Both the position numbers and the translations under genes were made by a program. A model generated the notes under the pieces. That model searched no databases and was not told where the DNA came from. It worked only from the letters and a program-made list of their open reading frames with translations. DNA of 64,000 bases from Algoriphagus pacificus (GTDB lineage Bacteria > Bacteroidota > Bacteroidia > Cytophagales > Cyclobacteriaceae): positions 1-64,000 of the forward strand of contig NZ_JAFKCU010000009.1 of assembly GCF_017254845.1 (NCBI RefSeq), in the 5' to 3' direction. Each line of letters begins with the position of its first letter. Position 1 is the first letter of the stretch. This document shows, piece after piece, positions 32,637 through 42,889 of this stretch.

Positions 32637-33072
32637 AATGCATTTGTTTAGGCAATTTTACTGTTGCTAACCAAAAAGTCTTGAAACTTTCCACCATTTG
32701 CAAAAAACTATTTACTTCCAGTGGTTTAACAATATAGCAATTGGCATGTAAATCATAGGCTTTTTCGATATCTGAATCATATGAAGAGGTCGATAATACT
32801 ATCACTGGAATTCTTTTTAAGGAAGGATTTTTTTTGATTTTAGCGAGAACTTCATGTCCGTTCTGTTTTGGTAGATTGATATCCAACAGGATCAAGTCCG
32901 GTAAGTTGATCTTATTATTTTGAGCACGCTCAGTCAATAACTTTATTGCTTCAGAACCATCTTTAGCAATTTCCATCACACATTCAATTCTCGCTTCCTG
33001 AAGTGCTTCCTTGATCAGCAACACATCCCCATCATTATCTTCAATCAACAAAATCTTAGCTTGCTGTCCCAT
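32623..33072 (-). CDS. Rcp1-like response regulator receiver
   Basis: Single-domain receiver of 149 residues of the Rcp1/CheY-like type that pairs with PAS or phytochrome kinases. It has ILLIEDNDGDVLLIKEAL, the phospho-Asp in LILLDINLPKQNG, the switch VIVLSTSS, and Lys in CYIVKPLEV. The start overlaps the upstream kinase gene by 17 nt and its end overlaps the next gene by 14 nt, so translation is coupled. The upstream CHASE-PAS kinase is its likely partner. Confidence 0.93.
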   Translation of the reverse strand: MGQQAKILLIEDNDGDVLLIKEALQEARIECVMEIAKDGSEAIKLLTERAQNNKINLPDLILLDINLPKQNGHEVLAKIKKNPSLKRIPVIVLSTSSYDSDIEKAYDLHANCYIVKPLEVNSFLQMVESFKTFWLATVKLPKQMHYEEG

Positions 33073-35428
33073 ATTTTTTCAATGTAAAATGAAATTTACT
33101 TCCTATACCCAGTTCGGATTCTACCCAGATATCTCCACCATGTTGTCGAATTATTTTTTTAGAGACTGAAAGCCCAAGCCCAGTACCTCCAAATTCTTTT
33201 TTTGAATGTAACCTACCGAATAATGCAAAGATCTGATCAAAGTATTCTTTTTCTATCCCAATCCCATTATCCTCTACAGTTATTTTGACAAGATCTTTTA
33301 TGTTTTCTGCGCTAATCTTTACCAAAGGAGTATTTCCCTGTTTCTGGTATTTGATTGCATTTGAAATAAGATTTATAAAGACAGTTTTGATAGGAGTTTT
33401 AATTCCTAAAACACTTGGAAGCTTCTGGGTTTCGATCTTTACTTTCCCTTCTTCCAATTCATTTTGTTTGATAGCTAAAACTTCTTGGATGATCTCATTG
33501 AGGTCAAGTTTTTTTAAGTCTTTTGGATCAAAACCTATTGTGGCATATTCCATCATGTCCCCTGTCAAGCGACTTAATCTTTTAGCCCCATCCACTGCAA
33601 ATCTGATGTATTGAATCCCCTTTTCATCCAGTACGGAATGGTATTTCATTTCCAAAAGCTCCAAAAAAGAACTGATCATCCGAAGAGGTTCTTTCATGTC
33701 ATGAGACGCTACAGAAGCAAAGGATCTCAACTCCTCATTGGCAGATTGCAATTTTTGATTTGCAGTCTTGATTTCCTCCTCTCTTTTTTTCTTTAGGGTG
33801 ATATCCACGTGTGTTCCAAACATCATCAAAGGTTTACCGTCTGCTGTCCATGAAAGCACTTTACCTCGATCCAAAACCCAGACCCAATGTCCGTCTTTAT
33901 GTAGCATTCGACATTCGGCTTCGTATCTATCAGCTTTGCCTAAAAAATGGAGTTCCAATTGTTTTCCAGACTCAATGAAATCTTCAGGGTGAGCAAATTT
34001 CTGCCAAGTCTGAATGCTTATCGGCTCTAATTCTTTCAATGAATATCCGATTATTTCTGCCCAAGTTTCATTGAATATAGTTTCGCCAGTTTGCACATTC
34101 CATTCCCAAGTTCCTGCATTAGTCCCTTCAATCACATTGGAAAAACGCTGCTTCTGGCTGACAATCTCATCTTCTATCTTTTTCCTTTCAGAAATATCCT
34201 GTGTGGAACCTATCAATCGAATCGCTTTGCCCTCATTATTTCTAATGACCAGGCCTCTATCCAAAATATAAATTGTTTGACCGTTAGACTTCCGCACTCT
34301 GAATTCCTGTGACCATTTGTTTTTTTTGCCAGAAAGGGTTTTTTGAAGGTTCTTTTCCACCTTTTCTAAGTCATCTGGATGGATAAGTGATTTCCAAAAT
34401 TCATTATGAGAGGATTCATTGGTCTGTTTATACCCAAGAAGTTTTTCAAAGTTTTCACTTCGGATTGTTGTATTGGTGACCAAATCCCAGTCCCAGATGA
34501 TTTGAGAATTTGCTTTGGTAGCCAATTGAAAACGTTGATTACTAAGTTGTAATTCTTCCGTAGTTTCGGTGATTTTCTTCTTAAGTGTGTAGGGTTGTTG
34601 AGCGAATTTATAAAGCAAAAAACTGAATAAGAAAGATGTAAATAGTCTTCCAATAGAAAGGAAAATAATCGAGTCAAAAGCTTTGCTTTGATTTAGTTGT
34701 AGCTTAATGATCCAATTTCCTTCCTCAATTAAAAATCTTTCAACTGGACCGTTGGCATCAGAAAAATCACTATTTAGAAGAGAGATTTCGTCGTTTGAAT
34801 TGGGGTAAATTTTTAGGAAATCAATTGTAAACTCAGGGTTTAAATTATTAAAGTCTTCAAAAATTTCCCTCTTGAATTTTTCCCAATAAATTAATGCTGC
34901 TGCAAAACCGATGAATTCTCCTTCTTCATAAATCGGTAATCTGGCCACGATAGCTTCTCCTCCTTGACGCAAGGCGAAAGGACCTGCAAAAAACAGCCTT
35001 TTTGACTCGATCGCTAAAATTGCCTCTTGATTACGTGTGGAGTCAGCAAGGATATCATATCCAATAACTATCTCATTTCCAGCCAAAGGATAATTAGCAA
35101 TAATTACCCCGCTGTCCAAAAACTGAATCTGATCAATGATCGGGATATTGTCGATAATACTTTTCCCGATTTCCTCAAAATTGTCCTCTACCTTATCGGT
35201 ACTGACTAAATAAGCTAAAATATTAACTGCTGAATTGGCTGTGTTTAACACATCCTGGACCTTATCCTCAACTATTTCACCAACTTGGATCACCCGGTTA
35301 TCTTCCTCCAATCGAACGATTTGGTATTCTTTGATGGATAAAAAAATACCAAAGCCCAAAAACAACAAGAATGCTATAATCCCGGTAACTGCAGGTGATT
35401 TGAAAAACAAATCTCTGATCCAAATCAT
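33056..35428 (-). CDS. CHASE-PAS-PAS sensor histidine kinase
   Basis: Membrane kinase of 790 residues. TM1 is near 13-33, an extracytoplasmic CHASE-like sensor is at about 45-250, and TM2 near 255-278. Two PAS/PAC units follow (about 295-415 and 420-545; the first ends LIGSTQDISERKKIE, the second FGTHVDITLKKKRE). The DHp domain has FASVASHDMKEPLRMI (phospho-His), and the ATPase domain has LISNAIKYQ, VEDNGIGIEKEY and GGTGLGLSVSKKI. All catalytic boxes are intact. The CHASE region implies sensing of a small external ligand, unknown here. It starts 5 bp after the stop of the larger kinase gene. Confidence 0.92.
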   Translation of the reverse strand: MIWIRDLFFKSPAVTGIIAFLLFLGFGIFLSIKEYQIVRLEEDNRVIQVGEIVEDKVQDVLNTANSAVNILAYLVSTDKVEDNFEEIGKSIIDNIPIIDQIQFLDSGVIIANYPLAGNEIVIGYDILADSTRNQEAILAIESKRLFFAGPFALRQGGEAIVARLPIYEEGEFIGFAAALIYWEKFKREIFEDFNNLNPEFTIDFLKIYPNSNDEISLLNSDFSDANGPVERFLIEEGNWIIKLQLNQSKAFDSIIFLSIGRLFTSFLFSFLLYKFAQQPYTLKKKITETTEELQLSNQRFQLATKANSQIIWDWDLVTNTTIRSENFEKLLGYKQTNESSHNEFWKSLIHPDDLEKVEKNLQKTLSGKKNKWSQEFRVRKSNGQTIYILDRGLVIRNNEGKAIRLIGSTQDISERKKIEDEIVSQKQRFSNVIEGTNAGTWEWNVQTGETIFNETWAEIIGYSLKELEPISIQTWQKFAHPEDFIESGKQLELHFLGKADRYEAECRMLHKDGHWVWVLDRGKVLSWTADGKPLMMFGTHVDITLKKKREEEIKTANQKLQSANEELRSFASVASHDMKEPLRMISSFLELLEMKYHSVLDEKGIQYIRFAVDGAKRLSRLTGDMMEYATIGFDPKDLKKLDLNEIIQEVLAIKQNELEEGKVKIETQKLPSVLGIKTPIKTVFINLISNAIKYQKQGNTPLVKISAENIKDLVKITVEDNGIGIEKEYFDQIFALFGRLHSKKEFGGTGLGLSVSKKIIRQHGGDIWVESELGIGSKFHFTLKKYGTAS

Positions 35429-35433
35429 AAATA

Positions 35434-38400
35434 TTATGGCTTTTTAATGGTGAACAGAAATGTTGAACCTTCTCCAACTTCGGATTCTACCCAAATTTTT
35501 CCTTCATGTAAATCAACGATCTTTTTACTGATTGCCAAACCGATACCAGTACCGGAAAACTGATCAGGAGAATGTAATCGCTGGAATATCACAAAAATCT
35601 TTTCCAAGTATTCTTCTTCCAGGCCGATTCCATTATCCTTGATTGCAAATTCCCAGTATTCATCGTTTTCCTGGCAAGTAATCCAGATTTCTGGAGTCTG
35701 ACCACTTGGCTGATATTTGATAGCATTCGATAGAATATTTTGGAATAGCTGAATCAAAGTGCTTTTATGACCGAATACTTCCGGGAGCTTCCCCGTGTGG
35801 ATAATTGGAGTGTGCTTTCTACGGAGATTCCAATCAATAAAAAGCTTAGCTTTTTCAACCAGCTCATGGGAGTTTATCCAAGTTTTAGATTCCTGAAAAT
35901 TATCCAACTTTGAAAATTCCAGAAGATCCAAAATGATCTCTTTCATCCTTTTGGCTCCATCCACAGCAAAATGAATGTACTTCCTACCTTTCTCATCTAA
36001 GACTTGATTATATCGTCTTTCTATCAAGCCTAAAAAGCTACTGATCATTCGCAGAGGCTCTTGCAAATCATGAGAGGCTACGTAAGCAAACTGCTCCAAT
36101 TCTCTATTTGAATGTTCTAATTGCCTATTTGAATTTTCTAAATCTTTATTCAGTGCTTCCAATGAACTTTCGTATTCTTTACGCTTATTTATGTCCTGTA
36201 TTGCACCTATCATTCGTAATGCCTTTCCATTCTTATCCCGAATAATATTCCCAGAATCCAAAACATAGATATAGTTTTTGGCAGCATCTTTTACTCTATA
36301 TTCAAAGCTGTAATTTGAAACCTGATTTTTACCGAATAAGAGTTCATTAATCGCTTTCTTTAATCTAAAAAAATCATCAGGGTAAATTCGTTTCGCCCAT
36401 TCTTTTAAAAAAACTTTATCAGTTTTAAGATTCAGACCAAAAAGCTTAGAAAATCCTTCACCCCAAAACTGCTCTCCTTTTTCCAGATCCCAATCATAGA
36501 TTGCATCACTGGTTGCTTCAGAAATCAATCGAAAGCGCTCATTCATCAGTTCAAGCTCTTGCTCCTTCAGTTTTCTCTCCGTCACATCCCTTTCTATTGC
36601 AATCCAATGGGTATACCAACCAGACGGATCTGCCACAGGTTCTAAGGACATATTTACCCAAAATGGAGTCCCATCTTTTTTATAATTGATTACTTCTGCT
36701 CGGGTGCTTTTCCATTCCTTTAAATCTCCTCCGAGTTTTCTGAGCGCATTTAGATCTGTTTCTTTACCCTGAAGGATTTTTGGAGACTTTCCGATTACTT
36801 CATCGTAATCATACCCGCTCATTTTTACAAAGGCCTTATTGCAGTAAATAATTTCATAGCCAGAATCTCCAGGATCTGCTTTTGTAATCAGGATAGAATC
36901 ATTTGTATTTGTTACTACTGATTCTAATAGTTTAAGATGGTTTTCTTTCTCTTTTTCTTTGGTAGTGTCTTGAAGTGCCCCTACCATTCTTACAGGAACA
37001 CCTTTTTTGTCACGGATGATGATCGTCTTTTCTATTACAAATGCATAGGATCCATCCTGTTTTTTGAATCGGTATTCACCCGTCCAAAATTTTTCTTTCT
37101 TGTCTTTTTTAACCTCTTGAAGACTTTCCATCACAAAGGAATTATCTTCAGGATGGATATGCTGCCTCCAGTTTTCCCCATTTATTTCATTCTGGTCCAA
37201 AGAATAACCAAATAAACGTTGAAATCCACTCCCTAAATAGGTCGAGTCCTTGGTAATATCCCAATCCCAAATTGCATCTGAAACAGCCTCTGAAACCAGT
37301 TTGAATCTATCATTGCTGATTCTCAAAGCCTGTTCGGTTCGATACCTTTCTGTATCATCGCTTACAGTAGATATCATTAAGTTTAAATCAGGCGCAGGAA
37401 TATTCTTAGCATTGACTATTTTCTCATTTTGCTCCTTTGTTGTGACCAAAATACTATTCCAGCTCATCCGTTCTGGTTCACCACTTTTTATATCCTGCAA
37501 AATTTGATTTTTGATCCAGGATCTATATTCAGGGTTGGGATATACTTTATCAAAAAATGATTCCAGGTTTATAAGATCTTCCTTTGGCCATCCATAAATC
37601 TCCTCAAAGGCCTTGTTTATGTAGGTAACTTCCCCGTCAGAAATCTTATTTACTGCCACTCCCAAAGGAATATTTTCAAGGACCGACTCAATAAAGGTAT
37701 TTCTCTCCTTTAGTTTTAATTCATATTCCTTCTCTTTGGTGATCTCCTGCGCAGTACCTTTAAAAGTAAATTCCCCATCTTTTTCACCCAGCTCATGGAT
37801 ATATTTTAGGTTTCCTTTTTGAGTCTTGATTCTATAAATAACATCAAGATTTTTTTCCCCAATTAAGGCTCGATTTCTATGGTATAAAAAATCCTTTCTA
37901 TCTTCTGGATGAATGGAATCAAAGAAAAAATCAAAGTTCATGTTTTGATTCCTCTCCTCAATATCCCAGATTTTATACATTTCATCAGACCAAAAGACCT
38001 GATTGGTCTCCAGATTACTCTCCCAATATCCAATTTTTGATAATTGCTGACCTTTTAGAAGTTTCTGATTGAGATCAATAATCCGCTCTTTGTCTTTTTT
38101 ATTTTCTGTAATATCTCTTGAAAAACAAGCTAGTCCACTGATTTCTCCTTTCGTCCGGATAGGGGTGATTTTGGTTTCAAAATACTTTGTGGGAAACTGT
38201 TTAGTGGATTCGACTTGTGTCTCGAAAACCACAATCGTACCTGAAAGGGCTTTTTTATAGTGATTCTGCCAGAAATCCAAGGTTTTGGGATCATACAATC
38301 TGTCCGAAAGCAAAAAATCTCCCGGCTTAATAGTCCATCCAACTGAATTCTTTATTAAATCAATAAAAGCCTTATTGGCAGTCACTATTTTAAATTCTGA

Positions 38401-39207
38401 ATCAAGACTCCAGATCAAATCACTGGTTGAATTGAGGACAGATTGAACATTACTTTGATCAATTTTACTCTTGTTTTTTGCCTCAACCAACTCAGAAATG
38501 TCGCGGGCAATTCCCAGTATTTTGCCGGAATCCTTCTTTAAAGTACCCGTCCAATTCAGGTAAACAAGGTTACCTTTTGAATCCAGGCATCGATTTTTGA
38601 AGTTTTTAATTTTTTTACCGGATCTGATTTCTGTAAGAATCGACTGGGTTTTAGCTAAATCTAAAGGATACAGTAAATCTATAAGCCTCTTCCCTATCAA
38701 TTCATCTTTTGAAAATCCCAAAGTATCTATAACACTTTTTGAGACTTTTGTGATTTTCCCTTCTAAATCAAAAACAAAGATTAAATCAAGACTGCATTCC
38801 AATAGGTTATTGAAATCCAGGTCTGTATTATCTTGGTTCTGTTCCTTTTTGAATGATGTTATATCGTTTCCAGTAATTATCCAACTACTTAGAACCTGAT
38901 TAGCCAAGCCATCGATTCTTCCATTCAGAAGAACATTTCTTACTTCACCAGATGTTCTGATTATCCTAACCTCAAGCTGGAAAGGAACTAAACTTCCAAT
39001 AGCCTCATTAAAATCCTTCCTATCCTCTGGGTGAATAAATTTTGAAATAAAATCAAAGCCAGAGTCAGTTTCAGTAAAATCAAAATCACAAATAACACCG
39101 AAGTTCTTAGACCAATAATTTTCTTTGGTGGCAAGATCTATTGTCCAGAAACCAAGTCCGCTCACAGCTTCTATCTTCTCAATGGATTCTAAATATGGTT
39201 CACTCAT
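35434..39207 (-). CDS. Cytosolic histidine kinase with about eight PAS domains
   Basis: Kinase of 1257 residues with no membrane segment. I can delimit eight consecutive PAS/PAC units over residues ~1-1010, each ending in a PAC-like phrase such as GIARDISELVEAK, CFSRDITENKKD, GALQDTTKEKE, ERDVTERKLK or GAIQDINKRKE. A coiled coil (NSNRQLEHSNRELEQF) and the DHp helix with YVASHDLQEPLRMISSF follow. The ATPase domain has LSNAIKYQPSG, IKDNGIGLEEEY and GTGIGLAISKKI. One PAS (YCNKAFVKMSGYDYDEVIG...LQGKETD) resembles LOV domains but lacks the photoactive Cys. This is the first gene of the signalling operon. Confidence 0.92.
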   Translation of the reverse strand: MSEPYLESIEKIEAVSGLGFWTIDLATKENYWSKNFGVICDFDFTETDSGFDFISKFIHPEDRKDFNEAIGSLVPFQLEVRIIRTSGEVRNVLLNGRIDGLANQVLSSWIITGNDITSFKKEQNQDNTDLDFNNLLECSLDLIFVFDLEGKITKVSKSVIDTLGFSKDELIGKRLIDLLYPLDLAKTQSILTEIRSGKKIKNFKNRCLDSKGNLVYLNWTGTLKKDSGKILGIARDISELVEAKNKSKIDQSNVQSVLNSTSDLIWSLDSEFKIVTANKAFIDLIKNSVGWTIKPGDFLLSDRLYDPKTLDFWQNHYKKALSGTIVVFETQVESTKQFPTKYFETKITPIRTKGEISGLACFSRDITENKKDKERIIDLNQKLLKGQQLSKIGYWESNLETNQVFWSDEMYKIWDIEERNQNMNFDFFFDSIHPEDRKDFLYHRNRALIGEKNLDVIYRIKTQKGNLKYIHELGEKDGEFTFKGTAQEITKEKEYELKLKERNTFIESVLENIPLGVAVNKISDGEVTYINKAFEEIYGWPKEDLINLESFFDKVYPNPEYRSWIKNQILQDIKSGEPERMSWNSILVTTKEQNEKIVNAKNIPAPDLNLMISTVSDDTERYRTEQALRISNDRFKLVSEAVSDAIWDWDITKDSTYLGSGFQRLFGYSLDQNEINGENWRQHIHPEDNSFVMESLQEVKKDKKEKFWTGEYRFKKQDGSYAFVIEKTIIIRDKKGVPVRMVGALQDTTKEKEKENHLKLLESVVTNTNDSILITKADPGDSGYEIIYCNKAFVKMSGYDYDEVIGKSPKILQGKETDLNALRKLGGDLKEWKSTRAEVINYKKDGTPFWVNMSLEPVADPSGWYTHWIAIERDVTERKLKEQELELMNERFRLISEATSDAIYDWDLEKGEQFWGEGFSKLFGLNLKTDKVFLKEWAKRIYPDDFFRLKKAINELLFGKNQVSNYSFEYRVKDAAKNYIYVLDSGNIIRDKNGKALRMIGAIQDINKRKEYESSLEALNKDLENSNRQLEHSNRELEQFAYVASHDLQEPLRMISSFLGLIERRYNQVLDEKGRKYIHFAVDGAKRMKEIILDLLEFSKLDNFQESKTWINSHELVEKAKLFIDWNLRRKHTPIIHTGKLPEVFGHKSTLIQLFQNILSNAIKYQPSGQTPEIWITCQENDEYWEFAIKDNGIGLEEEYLEKIFVIFQRLHSPDQFSGTGIGLAISKKIVDLHEGKIWVESEVGEGSTFLFTIKKP

Positions 39208-39583
39208 TGCAATTTGATTTCAAGATTTTCAAATACTTTATTCTAAAAAATCAGTAGCTATTAAGTATAATTTACATTATTAAAATTAAATTTTCATATA
39301 TCCAAATATTACAATTCAAAAGCTAAAATATACAAATATAATGAAATAAGGGTTCTTCTCTTTCGTTTCGAAATATTCAACTTTCCTTGTTAAAATAATG
39401 TATTTCATACAATTGAGAATTTACAATATGTTTGTTTAAAAATTTTAAATTTCGTTGCAAAATGCTAATAACGAAGTGATTAAGTTCAATTTTATATTTT
39501 TTTTAACCTCAATATAAACATCTATAAATCAGATATTTTGTATTTCTTATAACATAAAATGGATTTGATTTTTATTTCAGACA
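39208..39583. other. Gene-free AT-rich divergent promoter region
   Basis: 376 bp between two divergently transcribed kinase genes. The DNA is AT-rich with no hairpin, repeat or ORF that I can support. It should contain promoters for both directions; I could not identify a convincing Bacteroidota -33/-7 pair. Confidence 0.4.
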
Positions 39584-39634
39584 ATGAAAACTGAAAAGTT
39601 GGAATTGAGGTATTTATACTGTTTACTTTGCTGC

Positions 39635-40864
39635 ATGAGTCGACCTATTTCCGGAGCTTTACAACTCCTTCCTGAGAATGAAATGGAGCGTTTGATCGCT
39701 TTGAACAATCTTGATCTAGATTATAACAATTTAGAGGAATCCTTATCAGACCTGACCAAGCTTGCAGCAAAAATTGCCGGAACTAAAATCTCACTGGTTA
39801 ACCTAATTGACCATTACACGCAATGGAGTGTAGCCGGGATTGGTATGGAACTAGGGCAAACCCCTAGGGAAGATACAGTTTGTCAATATTTGGTATATGA
39901 CTCCTCCCTTAAGGATCTGGAAATTGAGAATATGGAGAAGGATTCCAGATTCTTTGATAAGACTTATGTAAAAGAAGAACCTAATCTGAGGTATTATTAC
40001 GGTATTCCTTTAAAACTAAACGAGGAAATCAATATCGGTGCACTATGTGTTTTGGATACCGATTACAAACAAATCTCTCCTGAAAAAAAAGAGATGCTAT
40101 CGATCATCGCCAAAGAGGTTGTCAATAAATTGAAGATCTATAAGGCCATCGAAGGTTTACAGCATAAAATCCATGAGACTAAAAAAGTAAAGGATAAAGT
40201 GGCTCATGACATTCGAGGGCCACTTGGAGGGATCATCGGTTTGGCAGAAATCATCCAGCTTCAAGGAAATAAAAATAAACTGGAAGAAGTTTTGGAATTC
40301 ATCAGTTTGATTCAAAAAAGCGGCAAGTCATTATTGGAGCTGGCAGATGAGATATTGGCGCTAGACTATGAGGGCAAAATTGAAGGACATACAAAGCAGG
40401 AAGAATTCACTTTGAATACTGTAAAGTCTAAAATTCAAAGTATGTATGCTCCTCAGGCTTTAACTAAAAGCATCCAATTTGATGTAGAAGTAAATTTTCC
40501 AAATGCAGAAATTCCTATCCCCAAAAACAAAGTTCTTCAAATCTTAGGCAACCTAATTTCCAATTCCATAAAATTCACTCCAATTGGAGGGAATATTCTG
40601 GTAAAACTTGATCTCGAGGTGATTGGAAGTGAAAAACTAATGATTTTCGAAGTTGAGGATTCCGGAGAAGGGATCGAAGAGGAAAAAATCCAAAATATTT
40701 TAAATGGAGAAGTAGCTTCCACTAGCGGATCCATGGGAGAAAAAGGGTATGGATTTGGGTTGAATCTTGTTTTGCACTTAGTGAATTCACTTCATGGAAA
40801 ATTGGCAATCACTTCCAAAGTCGGCAGAGGCACTATTTTTAAAGTAAAAATACCTGTCAATTAA
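39635..40864 (+). CDS. GAF-domain sensor histidine kinase
   Basis: Soluble kinase of about 409 residues. A GAF domain occupies ~20-175 (LAAKIAGTKISLVNLIDHYTQ, TVCQYLVYD, YYYGIPLKLNEEINIGALCV). The DHp helix has KVAHDIRGPLGGIIGLAEI (phospho-His), and the ATPase domain has ILGNLISNSIKFTPIGG, VEDSGEGIEEE and GYGFGLNLVLHLV. I choose the ATG at 39635 (MSRPISGALQ) because the 17 upstream codons are Cys/Leu-rich and untypical; 39584 remains possible. It is divergent from the PAS kinase operon and may share its receivers. Confidence 0.88.
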   Translation: MSRPISGALQLLPENEMERLIALNNLDLDYNNLEESLSDLTKLAAKIAGTKISLVNLIDHYTQWSVAGIGMELGQTPREDTVCQYLVYDSSLKDLEIENMEKDSRFFDKTYVKEEPNLRYYYGIPLKLNEEINIGALCVLDTDYKQISPEKKEMLSIIAKEVVNKLKIYKAIEGLQHKIHETKKVKDKVAHDIRGPLGGIIGLAEIIQLQGNKNKLEEVLEFISLIQKSGKSLLELADEILALDYEGKIEGHTKQEEFTLNTVKSKIQSMYAPQALTKSIQFDVEVNFPNAEIPIPKNKVLQILGNLISNSIKFTPIGGNILVKLDLEVIGSEKLMIFEVEDSGEGIEEEKIQNILNGEVASTSGSMGEKGYGFGLNLVLHLVNSLHGKLAITSKVGRGTIFKVKIPVN

Positions 40865-41203
40865 ATAGATTTATCAATAAATTTAAGGTCTTATATATCA
40901 AGCAAAAGTCGGAAAAATAGGCTAAAAACATAGATTTTGGCACTTTTGGCAGTTTTCAAAATTGTAAGTAATACTAACTTTCACTGAATTCTTTAAAATA
41001 ATTTGCAGTTATTTTTTAATTATTATTAAAATACTGAACTTTACGCTGTTAAAACTGATTTAGCCAAATGATTCAATAATTTTCTATAGGAAGCTACTTA
41101 GTCATCCATTATTTGTACCAATTATAGTTAGCTAGTACCATTAACAGGAATTAACGGCTAAATATTTGCCAGAATGTAGAACATTATTTTATTTCGCACC
41201 CTG
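40865..41203. other. Gene-free AT-rich intergenic region
   Basis: 339 bp between the GAF kinase gene and a small membrane-protein gene. I see no ORF, hairpin with T-run, or repeat. It presumably contains the promoter of the efflux cluster. Confidence 0.4.
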
Positions 41204-41617
41204 ATGATAAAGTTGATTACCAGATTTGTACTCTCGCTGAGCATTCTACTCTCCAGTGGATACAGTCAACTTTATGCCCATGCGATAGAAGAGGCACCTC
41301 ATTACACTCCTTCAAATTCTTTGTTGAGTCATCAGAATTCTACAGTTGATTCAGATTTTGCAGAACATCTTCAAGTCCTTCATAACCATGCATCCGGTAC
41401 TGTCAAAGTAGATGCTACTGATATTGAAGAAAAAGATGATGTACTCGTTTCATTCAAAAAATTCGTCCAAAGCAGTAATTACTTCACTGCTATTTTTTGC
41501 ACCTTAATTCTAGGGTTTTTATTCAGGTTTATTCAAAAAAGCTTATTCTTCAGTAAGCACTTTTACTATAAATTATCTCATCGGAAACATCTGCTCATCC
41601 AGGTGTTTACTATATGA
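41204..41617 (+). CDS. Small exported membrane protein of unknown function
   Basis: Protein of 137 residues with an N-terminal signal sequence (LITRFVLSLSILLSSGYS, cleavage near LYAHA). A His-rich polar stretch follows (HAIEEAPHYTP, HLQVLHNHASG), then one transmembrane helix (YFTAIFCTLILGFLFRFI), and the protein ends with a basic tail rich in Lys, Arg and His. I recognise no family. It lies 159 bp upstream of the RND efflux operon on the same strand. The histidines could bind metal, but that is speculation. Confidence 0.6.
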   Translation: MIKLITRFVLSLSILLSSGYSQLYAHAIEEAPHYTPSNSLLSHQNSTVDSDFAEHLQVLHNHASGTVKVDATDIEEKDDVLVSFKKFVQSSNYFTAIFCTLILGFLFRFIQKSLFFSKHFYYKLSHRKHLLIQVFTI

Positions 41618-41678
41618 TACTTTTTCAATAGAGATAATCCAATTAGCTCTTACCCTTTGATGCTGTGATTCAATTTGC

Positions 41679-41697
41679 CTAAGCGATTCGCGCTTAG
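41679..41697. promoter_or_regulatory. Inverted repeat upstream of the efflux operon
   Basis: CTAAGCG-attcg-CGCTTAG, a 7-bp inverted repeat located about 80 bp before the adaptor gene start. There is no T-run. It may be an operator; no regulator gene is adjacent. Confidence 0.35.
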
Positions 41698-41776
41698 CCT
41701 GACTCACGCCGTGCATTAGTTTTTGATGCACTAGAAAAACCAAGAAAAAATCCAGTTTAATAACACCTATTTAATT

Positions 41777-42865
41777 ATGAAGACGAGAATTCTCATGCTC
41801 GCAGGTTTGTGCGCATTGCTATTCCACACGGGTTGCAACTCTCATGGAGAGGAGCACCATGAAGCTGAGACTACCTTTCAGGTAACCAGCCCATTACAAA
41901 AAGATACGTTGATCACCAAACAGTACGTATCACAGGTCCATTCCATTCAACACATTGAAATCAGAGCCTTGGAAAGAGGTTATCTCCAAAAGATTTATGT
42001 GGATGAAGGTCAGTTTGTCAAAAAAGGCACTTTGCTTTTCAAAATCATGCCTAACATCTATCAGGCGGAACTAGAAAGTGCGAAGGCTGAGGCAGAGTTT
42101 GCCAGAATAGAATACGAAAACACCAAGTCATTGGCAGATAGAAACATCGTAGCTCCTAACGAGCTGGCCATGGCAAAAGCAAAAGTAGACAAAGCAAATG
42201 CAGAGCTTGCCTTAGCGCAAGTGCATTTACAATTTACAGAAATCAGAGCTCCTTTTGACGGGATCATCGATAGATTCCTGGTAAGAGAGGGTTCTTTGCT
42301 AGATGAGGGTGAATTGCTTACCAACTTCTCTGACAACAGCAAAATGTGGATTTATTACAATGTCCCTGAAGCTGAATATTTGGATTACAAAGCCCAAGTA
42401 AAAACAGATGAAAAAGTTCAAGTTGAATTCCAAATGGCTAACCAGAAGAAGTTTGAATTTCCTGGCGTAGTGGAAACTATCGAAGCTGACTTCAATAATG
42501 AAACAGGTAACATTGCCTTCAGAGCCACTTTCCCTAATCCAAACAGTCTTTTGAGACATGGAGAAACAGGAAATATCCAGATGACTATCCCACTTTCAAA
42601 CGTTTTGTTGATTCCTCAAAAGGCAACCTTCGAAGTATTAGACAAGAAGTATGTTTTTGTCATCGATAATGACAATGTGGTACACTCAAGAGAAATCACC
42701 ATTTCTGCAGAACTACCTCATATCTATGCGATATCAGCAGGTCTTGAGCCAACTGATAAAATCCTTCTTGAAGGTCTTCGTCTTGTAAGAGAAAATGATG
42801 AAATCCATTTTGACTTTATAAAGCCGGAAGTCGCGCTATCCAGTCTGGACTTGTATGCCGAATAA
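41777..42865 (+). CDS. RND efflux periplasmic adaptor (AcrA/MexA-like)
   Basis: Membrane-fusion lipoprotein of 362 residues that links the inner-membrane RND pump to the outer-membrane channel. The lipobox is LLFHTGCNS, followed by a His-rich mature start (HGEEHHEAE). The lipoyl/barrel-sandwich halves show IEIRALERGYLQKIYVDEGQ and FTEIRAPFDGIIDRF, flanking a coiled-coil hairpin (about 95-145). Beta-barrel and membrane-proximal domains follow (LIPQKATFEVLDKKYVFV). Its stop lies 24 bp before the pump gene, in one operon with it and the TolC-like gene. Confidence 0.95.
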   Translation: MKTRILMLAGLCALLFHTGCNSHGEEHHEAETTFQVTSPLQKDTLITKQYVSQVHSIQHIEIRALERGYLQKIYVDEGQFVKKGTLLFKIMPNIYQAELESAKAEAEFARIEYENTKSLADRNIVAPNELAMAKAKVDKANAELALAQVHLQFTEIRAPFDGIIDRFLVREGSLLDEGELLTNFSDNSKMWIYYNVPEAEYLDYKAQVKTDEKVQVEFQMANQKKFEFPGVVETIEADFNNETGNIAFRATFPNPNSLLRHGETGNIQMTIPLSNVLLIPQKATFEVLDKKYVFVIDNDNVVHSREITISAELPHIYAISAGLEPTDKILLEGLRLVRENDEIHFDFIKPEVALSSLDLYAE

Positions 42866-42889
42866 CTCAAATCCTAAAAAACAGAATTG

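Noticed and set aside
36590-36980. A LOV photoreceptor domain in the eight-PAS kinase
   Set aside because: The PAS resembles LOV around GKSPKILQGKE, but the flavin-binding Cys (NCRFLQ type motif) is absent, so light sensing is not supported.
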